A DNA stretch of 64,000 bases from Lewinellaceae bacterium (lineage in GTDB: Bacteria; Bacteroidota; Bacteroidia; Chitinophagales; Saprospiraceae), in the NCBI GenBank assembly GCA_016719605.1, contig JADJYW010000001.1:744001-808000 (forward strand), written 5' to 3'. Made by a program: the position numbers and the translations under genes. How positions within the stretch are numbered: position 1 is the stretch's first letter; each line of letters opens with the position of its first letter. Under the pieces are notes generated by a model. The model ran no database searches. It saw only the letters and a program-made list of their open reading frames with translations, and had not been told where the DNA came from. Shown piece by piece: positions 9,293-16,987 of this stretch.

Positions 9293-9328
9293 AAAAAGCA
9301 GCCATGTTTTTCAACGTGACTGCTTTTG
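9293..9328 (-). terminator. Intrinsic terminator of tRNA-Val, probably bidirectional
   Basis: An inverted repeat (AAAAGCAG paired with CTGCTTTT, with an inner partly paired CACGTT/AACaTG) is followed on the minus strand by six Ts. It lies directly downstream of the tRNA and between it and the Hpt gene, so it could end both transcripts. Confidence 0.6.
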
Positions 9329-9333
9329 TTGGG

Positions 9334-9408
9334 TGGGCACAGAAGGATTCGAACCTCCGACATCCTGCTTGTAAGGCAGGCGCTCTGAACCAACTGAGCT
9401 ATGCGCCC
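9334..9408 (-). tRNA. tRNA-Val (anticodon UAC)
   Basis: The minus strand folds into a cloverleaf: acceptor GGGCGCA pairs with TGTGCCC plus discriminator A, a D-arm with AGCTCAGTTGG, anticodon stem CCTGC/GCAGG around loop CTTACAA (anticodon TAC), and T-arm with GGTTCGAATCC. Length is 75 bases. The 3' CCA is not encoded (CCC follows the discriminator). A -7 box lies at 9428-9435 and a terminator follows. Confidence 0.95.
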
Positions 9409-9427
9409 TTTTTGTGCGAAGCGGCGG

Positions 9428-9435
9428 CAAAGGTA
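9428..9435 (-). promoter_or_regulatory. -7 box of tRNA-Val
   Basis: TACCTTTG on the minus strand, 20 bases upstream of the mature tRNA 5' end. Confidence 0.5.
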
Positions 9436-9495
9436 ATCGCAGGTTCCGCAAATGCCCAAGTCTTTTTCAAAAAAATATTTCTGTGCAATTTGATC

Positions 9496-9503
9496 TACTT
9501 TTG
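9496..9503 (+). promoter_or_regulatory. -7 box of the small lipoprotein gene
   Basis: TACTTTTG on the plus strand, 25 bases before the ATG at 9528. It decides against longer N-terminal extensions of that gene. Confidence 0.55.
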
Positions 9504-9527
9504 GCCGACAAAATTACCTGCCGACCC

Positions 9528-9980
9528 ATGCGATTTCTTGCCCTTTGCGGTGTTTTTGCCGCACTCTTTTTTTTCGCTTGCCGCCCCCACACCGCATCCA
9601 CACCGGAGGAAGTCGTCCGGCTTTGGCAGACCTACATTGACCGCAACCAGTTTGATTCCGCCCGCATTTACAGTACCGAACTGGCACGCTCTTATATTGA
9701 TTTCCTCGATGCACTTACCCAGGGCGACTCCCTCGAAGTGTACGAAACCGCACTGTACCGCCTGCACTGCGACGTTCAGGGCGATTCGGCTGTGTGCCAT
9801 TATCTGATTGAGGGCGAGCTGGACGAAAAAATCCCGGATACGCTCGTCCTTCAGCTGGTCAATGGCCGCTGGCTGGTTCATCGGGTGGAGGGATTCATGG
9901 TCATTACCGTGGATTCCCTGCGTCCAGAGGACGAGGAGCGGTTGTTTCCAGGCGACTCGCTGGACGCCGAACTCGAGTGA
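9528..9980 (+). CDS. Small lipoprotein, NTF2/DUF4878-like
   Basis: A 150-residue protein starting MRFLALCGVFAALFFFAC: a lipoprotein signal with the lipobox FFAC. The mature part (EEVVRLWQTYIDRNQFDSARIYST, CHYLIEGELDEKIPDTLVLQLVNGRWLV) looks like an NTF2-like cone fold, as in the DUF4878/lumazine-binding group. That is my judgement from pattern, not a search. It would be anchored in the inner or outer membrane. No catalytic motif is evident. It converges with the M48 peptidase gene, with only 9 bases between the stops. Confidence 0.7.
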   Translation: MRFLALCGVFAALFFFACRPHTASTPEEVVRLWQTYIDRNQFDSARIYSTELARSYIDFLDALTQGDSLEVYETALYRLHCDVQGDSAVCHYLIEGELDEKIPDTLVLQLVNGRWLVHRVEGFMVITVDSLRPEDEERLFPGDSLDAELE

Positions 9981-9989
9981 TCTCTGCCG

Positions 9990-10817
9990 TTATTTGCGGT
10001 TTTTTGAACTTGCCGGGACCGGATACTTTTTGGCGTAGGCGCGGGATTTGCCAACCAGTTGTTTGAGGCGCGCGCTGCGTTTTTCCGGGTCGGGGTGGGT
10101 GCTCAAAAATTCCGGGGGCCTGCCGCCTCCCATCTTGCTCATGCGTTCCCAAAAGGGTGCTGCTGCGCTCGGGTTGTACCCGGCCATAGCCATCAGGTAC
10201 AGACCAATTTCGTCGGCTTCCGACTCGTGCTTGCGGCTGAAGGGCAACATAATGCCCACCTGGGCGCCGGCGCCGGCCGCGGCCAAAAGCAAATCATTGG
10301 TCTGGGAGGGCTTTTGTGACAGGGCCAGTTGGAGGGACGAAAGGCCGAGTTGGGCCACCAAACCCTGGCTCATACGCTCGTTGCCGTGATTGGCAAGGGC
10401 ATGCGCGATCTCGTGCCCCATGACAACTGCCACCGCATCTTCGTTTTGTGTCACTTTCAGGATACCGGTGTAAAAGATCACTTTGCCGCCGGGCATACAA
10501 AAAGCATTGACGTTGGGGTCGTCCACCACATTAAATTCCCAGGCAAAGTTTCGGAGTTCGCCTTGCAGCCCCTTCGACCGGTCGTAGACGTCCACAGCGG
10601 CTTTGATGTCGTTGCCCACCCGGCGCACCAGGTCCACATCGGGGCCGGAGGTCATGGGTTTGTTTTGTGACAAAAACGACTTGTATTCGGCAAAACTCAT
10701 CTGGTTGAGCTCGCCAACCGGGATCAGGTTCATCTGCTTGCGCCCGGTGAACACGGTCTTGCTGCAAGCAGCCAATACGGCAATGACGAGGAGGCTGAAC
10801 AAAAATTTCTTTTTCAT
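9990..10817 (-). CDS. M48 family metallopeptidase (lipoprotein)
   Basis: A 275-residue zinc peptidase of the M48/Ste24 group, like the periplasmic LoiP/BepA relatives. It has lipoprotein signal MKKKFLFSLLVIAVLAAC, active site HEIAH at residues 135-139 (GHEIAHALANHGNE), and the third zinc ligand region HESEADEIGLYLMAMAGY. The C-terminal FLSTHPDPEKRSARL is typical. It is expected at the periplasmic face of a membrane, acting on misfolded envelope proteins (inferred from the family). The start is the ATG that gives the signal peptide. Confidence 0.92.
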   Translation of the reverse strand: MKKKFLFSLLVIAVLAACSKTVFTGRKQMNLIPVGELNQMSFAEYKSFLSQNKPMTSGPDVDLVRRVGNDIKAAVDVYDRSKGLQGELRNFAWEFNVVDDPNVNAFCMPGGKVIFYTGILKVTQNEDAVAVVMGHEIAHALANHGNERMSQGLVAQLGLSSLQLALSQKPSQTNDLLLAAAGAGAQVGIMLPFSRKHESEADEIGLYLMAMAGYNPSAAAPFWERMSKMGGGRPPEFLSTHPDPEKRSARLKQLVGKSRAYAKKYPVPASSKNRK

Positions 10818-10914
10818 ACGAATTTGTTTGATTTACAATTTACAGTTTCGGGTTCGATTTTTATGCCGGTGTGCTTGATACGCAAGGGAGCGCGACAAGT
10901 GACTGCACCCAAGC

Positions 10915-11943
10915 CTACCGCAAAAATGCTTCGACGCGTGCCCGGACATTCTCTTGCACATTGTAATAGTACAGATTCAAGTCGCCGATGTGGTAGTTTT
11001 TTCGCCTGAAAAAGATACTGCCCGGAAATTTGGGCTTGGAACTCAGGAGAAACCCTGCATGTACCTCGGCATCGGACAATTGGGGGAAAACAACGCAAAA
11101 CGTGCCCAAAATAGCGCCCCGATTCAGGGATTTGGGCGCGTACACGCCTTCGCGCGTGTTCCACGTCAGCGGGTTGGTACAGACCACATCCCGTTCGGGG
11201 GCTTTTTTTAGCCCGGATTTTCGTTCCCACGTTCTCCAGCTGCAGAAACACCCGGTCTGTTCCGGCGTTTCGCAGGGTTGTATTTTTTGAAAAAAATCGC
11301 GTTTCACCGGCCACCCGACGAGGTATGCCGCCACCAATTGCTTTTCCAAAGGTGTATTTTCTATAAAATCCCGGATCAGGCGCATCCCGAGGTAGCCGCC
11401 CTGGCTATGCGCAGCGATGATAAACGGGCGGCCCTTGTTCCAGTAGCGCATATAATGCCCGAAGGCTGCCGAGGCGTCGGTATATGCTACTTCGAGCGCC
11501 TGTTCCGCCGATTTTTTATCTCTGGAGAAAAAGGCATTCAGGTGCGCCTGGCGGTATCGCGGCGCATAAACACGCCCGACCTGGTTGAAAATAGTGGCCT
11601 GGTGCAGGATAGCCGCGCTATCGGTGCGGGCATTTACGGCAGTATCGTCGGTCGAGGCGTTCCAGTTGACCGGTTTGCGGCGCAGGCCATAGTAAGAGGT
11701 AGGGTAGAGGAAAAAAACATCCACCCCGGCGGTTTGCTGCCGGTCAGGCATATCCGGACAAGGCGTCTGGTCGGCGGCATCTGTTTTTTCCGGGTGTGCG
11801 GCCCAGTTGGCCAAATCGGCATAAACGGGCGCCTCCGGAGTGTTTTTAGGTTCAAAAACACCCGTGGGACGGGAGGAGCGACAAGCGGCGGTAAGCAAAA
11901 AAAACGCCGGCCAAAGCGGTAAATAGAGGATCAAGCGAGACAT
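10915..11943 (-). CDS. DUF3089 alpha/beta-hydrolase-like lipoprotein
   Basis: A 342-residue protein starting MSRLILYLPLWPAFFLLTAAC, a lipoprotein signal. The body matches DUF3089 proteins (FFLYPTSY near the N-terminus). IIAAHSQGGYLG carries the nucleophile-elbow serine of an alpha/beta hydrolase, so esterase or lipase activity is plausible but unproven. The ATG at 11943 was chosen because a -7 box (TAATTTTG, 11949-11956) sits only five bases upstream. That makes this transcript nearly leaderless and rules out a 32-codon upstream extension. Confidence 0.75.
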   Translation of the reverse strand: MSRLILYLPLWPAFFLLTAACRSSRPTGVFEPKNTPEAPVYADLANWAAHPEKTDAADQTPCPDMPDRQQTAGVDVFFLYPTSYYGLRRKPVNWNASTDDTAVNARTDSAAILHQATIFNQVGRVYAPRYRQAHLNAFFSRDKKSAEQALEVAYTDASAAFGHYMRYWNKGRPFIIAAHSQGGYLGMRLIRDFIENTPLEKQLVAAYLVGWPVKRDFFQKIQPCETPEQTGCFCSWRTWERKSGLKKAPERDVVCTNPLTWNTREGVYAPKSLNRGAILGTFCVVFPQLSDAEVHAGFLLSSKPKFPGSIFFRRKNYHIGDLNLYYYNVQENVRARVEAFLR

Positions 11944-11948
11944 AAGGG

Positions 11949-11956
11949 CAAAATTA
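11949..11956 (-). promoter_or_regulatory. -7 box of the DUF3089 gene
   Basis: TAATTTTG on the minus strand, five bases from the ATG, implying an almost leaderless mRNA. Confidence 0.5.
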
Positions 11957-12053
11957 GCCTTGCGCGTTCTGTTACGGCTACAAAATTGCGACAATCTTTT
12001 TTGGCAAAAAATTTCAATTATTGGAAGTGAAATAGTCAACTTTGGAGCGCACC

Positions 12054-12815
12054 ATGCAACGCTACCTGACGCATCTGCTTGCCGATTTGGAAATGGCCTC
12101 CCGAAATGCTCCCGCTACGAGCACATACCGTTTCCGCCACCCGTTCGACGACGTTGAGGACGGCGATGCCCCGGCATATCAATCGCGCTACGTCCGGCTC
12201 TCCGAACTCTTTGGCCTTTCGCCCGGCATTTTTCCACCATCCGAACGCCTGACGAAAGATCAAATCACGGCCATACTCACGGCCATCGAAGCGCTTTGGC
12301 GGGCATGGAACGTATCCTGGGACTGCCCGCCGCGCCTCACTGCCCGAAGACGCTATTCGATGATGGTGGAGCGTATGGAACAGGATTCCGTGCGCTACAA
12401 CCACGAATTTGGCGCCAGTATTGACTTTTGCGACCACCGCGCCGACGGCATCTGCCCCTTTGCCGACCAGAACCAGTGCTGGTGCGCCGAGCTGGAAGCG
12501 TGCGCCCGGCACGACCTCGAAATCTGGGAAAATGCCCGCGAACTGGATGGCTTTACCGAATACAAACCGTCCCCGGTGGAGGAGTTTCGCGAATGGCTCA
12601 ATGATGGCCGGTCCGAACTGCCACCCTGGGAGGTGGACGAAGGGCAGGAGCGCTGGAAACAGTTTCTGGCAACAGACGAATCTATGGGCTGGCTCTTTTT
12701 CTACGACCCCGCGCGTGGCCGCGAACTGGCCGATGATGTCCCCGAACCAACCCCGGAAGACTTTGACGACTTCGAGTGGGGCGACGAGGAGGACTACGGG
12801 GAACTCCCGTTTTGA
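12054..12815 (+). CDS. Conserved hypothetical protein, acidic, Cys-containing
   Basis: A 253-residue cytosolic-looking protein (MQRYLTHLLADLEMA at the start) with no signal or membrane segment. Features are a central Cys/His cluster (FCDHRADGICPFADQNQCWC) that could bind a metal, a segment EYKPSPVEEFREWLNDG, and a very acidic C-terminus (PEDFDDFEWGDEEDYGELPF). I recognise it only as a protein of the kind conserved as hypothetical in Saprospiraceae. It is divergent from the DUF3089 gene and convergent with the regulator that follows. An upstream in-frame ATG four codons earlier is possible. Confidence 0.6.
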   Translation: MQRYLTHLLADLEMASRNAPATSTYRFRHPFDDVEDGDAPAYQSRYVRLSELFGLSPGIFPPSERLTKDQITAILTAIEALWRAWNVSWDCPPRLTARRRYSMMVERMEQDSVRYNHEFGASIDFCDHRADGICPFADQNQCWCAELEACARHDLEIWENARELDGFTEYKPSPVEEFREWLNDGRSELPPWEVDEGQERWKQFLATDESMGWLFFYDPARGRELADDVPEPTPEDFDDFEWGDEEDYGELPF

Positions 12816-12824
12816 AGCATAACC

Positions 12825-14315
12825 TCAACCCTGCACCGTCAATTTTTTCAAAATGTCTTCGGTGCGTTTACGCGCCTCGCGCCGGCGCAGGGCGACAGGC
12901 GGTGCGGCACGCTCCGCGCAATCCGCTATCCCGCAGCGTTCGCAGGTGACGTTCACCGTTGTTTGCGGTATAGCCGGATCGTCCCAAAAACGGATAATCT
13001 CGCGGGCGCGCTCGTCAAGCAGGATACCGAGCGTGACGCTTACGTTGCGGCCGACCGTCGGGTAGCCCGGTTTGGCCACGGCCAGGCAGAGGTACTCCTC
13101 TTGCGTATCTGCAAACAATGCCCGCTGCACACCGACGAGTAGCCGGGCTTCGTCGCCCGATTCGTTTTGGTGTTTTTGCAAATCGTGGAGCAAGGTGACG
13201 GATAGCCACCGGCGGCAGTACCGCTCGTCGAGGCCCGAGGCGTGGGGCTGGTGGCGGCGGTTGAGGTGCAGTTCTTTGTCAATATCAAACCGATCCTGTT
13301 CGGTGTCGTGAATGAAACGCAGGAAAAAGACTTTGTGCAGATCAAAATCGAGGGTCAGGACATTGAACCGCTGGAACAGCACTTCGGGGCTGGCCCGGTA
13401 TTTCGTCAGTAGATTCAGCAGCACCTGGTCGTTCCAGGTCGTTTGTCCAAAGAGTGTGTGCAAGTCGCGCACGAACGCACTTCGGTTGATCAGGATCGCC
13501 ACGGCAAAATAGGCGGCCTTGAAATTGTTCAGCACCTCTTCAAAGGAGTGTACGCGCAGCATGGTGGAAGCCAGCGGGCGTTCTTTGAGTCGCAGCACGT
13601 TGAATCCAAGTTCTTTGGCCAACTGGAAAGCGCGCTGGCTTTCGTTCAGGCGGCTATGGAGCAGCAGGCGCCGTTTTTTGGGGTTGAAAACAGTGCGCAC
13701 GCTGTGTAGCTCCGGGTATCCATCCAACCCGTTTTCGTCAATTTTGTACCGAAAAACCGACACCAGCAGGTCGGCCAGCAGTTGTGCCGGCACGCCGCCG
13801 TTTTCCGGCAGGCGGTGTTGCTGTACAAAAGCATCGGCCTCCCGTTCGATCTCCTCGAAATAGTTGTTGTGCAATTCCTGGTAGGCGCGCAGGGCGGCGA
13901 AGAAAAAATTTTCGTTGTGCAGGGAATAGTGGCGGGCTATTTCCAGCAAAGCCGAGATGAAAGCGCTCACGCGGTCGGGCGCACGGGCTATGATTTCCAC
14001 AACTTGCTGCACCTCAATGCCGAACAGGTCGAGCGGAAGTTCGTTCAAAAAATTGCTCTGCAGCAGGTCGCCGAGCGGGGCATACTGCTTGGTGAGTTCC
14101 GGCGAAGTCAGAAACTCGGGTGTGATGCCCAACGCAACAGCCAGTTTTTCCAGGTTTTCCGGCTGTGGATATTTTTTGCCTTTTTCGATCTCGTTGAGGT
14201 ACGAGGCCGAGATACCGGTTTGCCTGCCGCTTTCGTCAAAATTCCAGCCGCGCTCCTGCCGGAACTGGCGCACCTTCAATCCGAGTAATATCCGTTGTAA
14301 ATGGGTTTTGGCCAT
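12825..14315 (-). CDS. XRE-family transcriptional regulator, ScfR/DUF2083-like
   Basis: A 496-residue regulator. Residues about 7-62 are a Cro/C1-type helix-turn-helix (KVRQFRQERGWNFDE, TGISASYLNEIEKGKK, ENLEKLAVALGI). The middle has the ImmA/IrrE-like module (FQLAKELGFN where HExxH peptidases have the active site), which lacks the catalytic histidines, so it is probably a sensor rather than a protease. The C-terminal CERCGIADCAERAAPP is the Cys motif of short-chain acyl-CoA regulators of the RamB/ScfR type, which control carbon or fatty-acid metabolism. Targets here are unknown. The -7 box at 14323-14330 is eight bases from the ATG. Confidence 0.82.
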   Translation of the reverse strand: MAKTHLQRILLGLKVRQFRQERGWNFDESGRQTGISASYLNEIEKGKKYPQPENLEKLAVALGITPEFLTSPELTKQYAPLGDLLQSNFLNELPLDLFGIEVQQVVEIIARAPDRVSAFISALLEIARHYSLHNENFFFAALRAYQELHNNYFEEIEREADAFVQQHRLPENGGVPAQLLADLLVSVFRYKIDENGLDGYPELHSVRTVFNPKKRRLLLHSRLNESQRAFQLAKELGFNVLRLKERPLASTMLRVHSFEEVLNNFKAAYFAVAILINRSAFVRDLHTLFGQTTWNDQVLLNLLTKYRASPEVLFQRFNVLTLDFDLHKVFFLRFIHDTEQDRFDIDKELHLNRRHQPHASGLDERYCRRWLSVTLLHDLQKHQNESGDEARLLVGVQRALFADTQEEYLCLAVAKPGYPTVGRNVSVTLGILLDERAREIIRFWDDPAIPQTTVNVTCERCGIADCAERAAPPVALRRREARKRTEDILKKLTVQG

Positions 14316-14322
14316 GTTGGCG

Positions 14323-14330
14323 CAAAGGTA
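14323..14330 (-). promoter_or_regulatory. -7 box of the XRE regulator gene
   Basis: TACCTTTG on the minus strand, eight bases upstream of the ATG at 14315. It implies a leaderless or nearly leaderless mRNA. Confidence 0.5.
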
Positions 14331-14360
14331 GCCTGCTGTACACCGAACGGCAAGCCATTC

Positions 14361-14490
14361 ATTGGAAGGTTAGAAGGTTAGAGGGTTAGAGGGTTAGAAG
14401 GTTAGAGGGTTAGAAGCCAATGGGTTCCCCCTCTAACCCCTCTTCTAACCTTCTAACCTTCTAACCTTCTAACCTTCTAACCTTTCCAAT
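14361..14490 (-). repeat. Palindromic octamer array, copy 1
   Basis: Tandem 8-mers GGTTAGAA/GGTTAGAG run in one orientation, then, after a short centre (CCAATGGGTTCCCC), continue as the reverse complement (TTCTAACC). The outer ends ATTGGAAGG and CCTTTCCAAT also pair. The transcript would form a very long hairpin at the 3' side of glnN. Related arrays flank pntAA. Confidence 0.85.
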
Positions 14491-14496
14491 CAGTTT

Positions 14497-16689
14497 TTAC
14501 CGGACAAAGAGCATTTCGCGGTATTTCACCAGTGGCCAGTATTGGTCGTCCACGATACCTTCGAGTTCGTCCACGGCTTCGCGGATACGCTCCATTTGTG
14601 GCTTCACAGCCTCGCAGAGCATGCCGGCTTCTTCCTGCAAATCGGTGACGTGGTGTGCGGCATCCAGTGCGTGTTGCATTTTTTCCATACCGTCCTGCAC
14701 CACGGCGATGTGTTGTGCGATGGCCCGCAGGGTATTTTTTTGGAAACCGGCGGCATCTTCCATACCAATAGCCTTCAGGGCGCCGATGCTGTTGGCCAGT
14801 TCGGTCTGGTAGCGCATCACCGTCGGCATGATGGTGGCGTGTACCAGATCGGCCAGGGTTTTGGCTTCGATGTCTAATTTGGTGCAGTAGGCATGCAACT
14901 GTACGTTCAGGAGTGCTTCCAGTTCAGTTTTGCTCAAAACCCCCGCCTTGCCATAAAAATCCTCAGCATGTTTGGTGCCGAGTACGGCCAGCGCTTCGGG
15001 GGTGTTGGCATGGTTGGACAGCCCGCGCCGGGCGGCTTCTGCTTTCCACTCGTCGGAGTAGTTGTTGCCTTCGAAGAGGATGGGTTTGAGTTTGCGGATG
15101 TAGTTTTTGAGCACCATCAGGATGGCCTCTTCCTTTTCCGTGCCCTTGGACATGAGTTTGTCTACGTCCGTTTTGAAATCGAGCAGTTGCAGGGCCATCA
15201 TGGTGTTCATCACGGTCATGGGGCCGGCGCAGTTTTGGGAAGAGCCGACGGCGCGAATCTCGAATTTATTGCCGGTGAAGGCAAATGGCGAGGTGCGGTT
15301 GCGGTCGGTGTTGTCGAGTTCGAGGTTGGGCAGTTTGCTGATGAGGTCAATAGCGCGTTTGACGGCGGCGTCATCGGTTTTTTTGCCGTTGGCAATCTGG
15401 CCCAGCAGTTTGGTCATGGCCTCGCCGATGAATACGGAAATGATGGCCGGCGGTGCTTCGTTGGCGCCGAGGCGGTGGTCGTTGCCCGCATGGGCGATGC
15501 TGGCGCGCAGCACGTCTGCGTATTTGTACACCGCCATAATGGTGTTCACAAAAAACGTCAGGAAGCGCAGGTTTCGGCTCGGCGTGTCGCCGGGCGAGAG
15601 CAGGTTGACACCGGTGTTGGTACTCATGCTCCAGTTGTTGTGCTTGCCTGATCCGTTGATGCCCGCGAAGGGTTTTTCATGGAACAACACGCGCAATTTG
15701 TGCCGGCGGGCTACGCGCTCCATCACGTCCATGAGCAGTTGGTTGTGGTCCACCGCTACGTTGATTTCCTCGAATATCGGGGCCACCTCGTACTGGCAGG
15801 GTGCTACCTCATTGTGGCGGGTTCGTACCGGAATACCGAGTTTGTGGCTTTCCGTTTCCAAATCGCGCATGAGCAAATAGACGCGCTCGGGAATGGAGCC
15901 GAAGTAGTGGTCTTCCAGTTGCTGGTGTTTGCTGGCCGGGCGGCCCAGCAGGGTGCGGCCCGAGAGCACGAGGTCGGGGCGGGCATTGTACAGGGCCTCG
16001 TCAATCACAAAATACTCCTGCTCCCAGCCGAGGGTGGCCGTCACTTTGTTCACGTCGGGGTTGAACAGCCGGCATACGGGCACAGCGGCTTTATCCAAAA
16101 AGGCGTGCGAACGCAGGAGTGGCAGTTTGAAATCCTGCGCACAGCCGTCGTAGGTGACGAAAATGGTTGGGATACAAAGCGTTTTGCCGTCGCCGACTTC
16201 CATGATAAAAGCCGGGCTGGAGGGGTCCCACACGGTATAGCCGCGCGCCTCGAACGTACTGCGCATACCGCCGGAGGGGAACGACGAGCCGTCGGGTTCC
16301 TGCTGCACGAGGGCGCCGCCGGTGAACTCCTCGATCACGCGCCCGTCGTGGGTCATGGTGAAAAATGAGTCGTGTTTTTCGGCGGTCTTGCCCGTCAGGG
16401 GCTGGAACCAGTGGGCGAAGTGCGTGCAGTTTTTTTCCTGCGCCCACTCTTTCATCCCCGCGGCCACTACATCGGCCAGTTCGCGGTTGAGTTTTTCGCC
16501 GCTGTGTACGGCAGCCTTTACGCTCAGGTAGGCGCCTTCGGGCAAAAACTTTTTCATGGCTTCGTCGCCGAATACATTTTCTCCGAAATAAGAGGCGATG
16601 TTAGCGTTGCCGGTTTCGGCAAATTCGCCGGGAAGCAGGTCCATGCGGTTTTCGATGGCCTGTAGTGCGTTGAAACGAGTGTGGGACAT
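14497..16689 (-). CDS. glnN: Glutamine synthetase type III
   Basis: A 730-residue GSIII, the large glutamine synthetase common in Bacteroidota. It makes glutamine from glutamate, ammonia and ATP in the cytosol. Seen: the N-terminal GSIII region (FGENVFGDEAMKKFLPEGAY), the catalytic part (GWEQEYFVID, RHNEVAPCQYEVAPIFEEIN, NGSGKHNNWSMSTN), RLGANEAPPAIISVFIG, and NRTSPFAFTGNKFEIRAVG with ATP and glutamate ligands. The C-terminal helices end at YWPLVKYREMLFVR. Full length for the type. It is monocistronic, followed by a palindromic octamer array. A possible promoter lies about 160 bases upstream. Confidence 0.96.
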   Translation of the reverse strand: MSHTRFNALQAIENRMDLLPGEFAETGNANIASYFGENVFGDEAMKKFLPEGAYLSVKAAVHSGEKLNRELADVVAAGMKEWAQEKNCTHFAHWFQPLTGKTAEKHDSFFTMTHDGRVIEEFTGGALVQQEPDGSSFPSGGMRSTFEARGYTVWDPSSPAFIMEVGDGKTLCIPTIFVTYDGCAQDFKLPLLRSHAFLDKAAVPVCRLFNPDVNKVTATLGWEQEYFVIDEALYNARPDLVLSGRTLLGRPASKHQQLEDHYFGSIPERVYLLMRDLETESHKLGIPVRTRHNEVAPCQYEVAPIFEEINVAVDHNQLLMDVMERVARRHKLRVLFHEKPFAGINGSGKHNNWSMSTNTGVNLLSPGDTPSRNLRFLTFFVNTIMAVYKYADVLRASIAHAGNDHRLGANEAPPAIISVFIGEAMTKLLGQIANGKKTDDAAVKRAIDLISKLPNLELDNTDRNRTSPFAFTGNKFEIRAVGSSQNCAGPMTVMNTMMALQLLDFKTDVDKLMSKGTEKEEAILMVLKNYIRKLKPILFEGNNYSDEWKAEAARRGLSNHANTPEALAVLGTKHAEDFYGKAGVLSKTELEALLNVQLHAYCTKLDIEAKTLADLVHATIMPTVMRYQTELANSIGALKAIGMEDAAGFQKNTLRAIAQHIAVVQDGMEKMQHALDAAHHVTDLQEEAGMLCEAVKPQMERIREAVDELEGIVDDQYWPLVKYREMLFVR

Positions 16690-16987
16690 TTTTTTAGAGA
16701 TGCGCTATGCGTGATGAGCTATGAGTTGTCGGAAGGAACAAAATATCGGTTTGGCGAAAAGGTGGTTTTTTTGATTCTTTTTCAGCGAAAATGATAATGT
16801 GAGGTTGATTTGTTTTTTGATTTTTTTGTCAAAACCGATTTGGTGGCACAAAAGTAGATTTGATTTCAGCGAAAAAAGGTGTCGGTTGTAGATTTATTTT
16901 TTTGAAATACATATAGCATTGCCTGCGTGGCGCGAGACACGACACGGGGGGGTATAGAAAAACCGGAAGCGGGAATCACATCACGCG
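16690..16987 (-). other. Intergenic region between glnN and gldG
   Basis: About 300 AT-richer bases without an ORF I would call a gene. GATTT(G/C)AGCGAAAA-like motifs occur twice (near 16780 and 16865), and a -7 box lies at 16849-16856. A long glnN leader is therefore possible, which might carry nitrogen regulation, but I see no defined RNA fold. Confidence 0.4.
16849..16856 (-). promoter_or_regulatory. Possible -7 box of glnN
   Basis: TACTTTTG on the minus strand, about 160 bases from the glnN ATG. It is the only good consensus match in the gap and would give an unusually long leader for this genome. Confidence 0.4.

Noticed and set aside
16690..16987. Glutamine riboswitch or other ncRNA before glnN
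   Set aside because: The gap is AT-rich and a promoter lies far upstream, but I could not find a conserved helix set or motif to support an RNA element.
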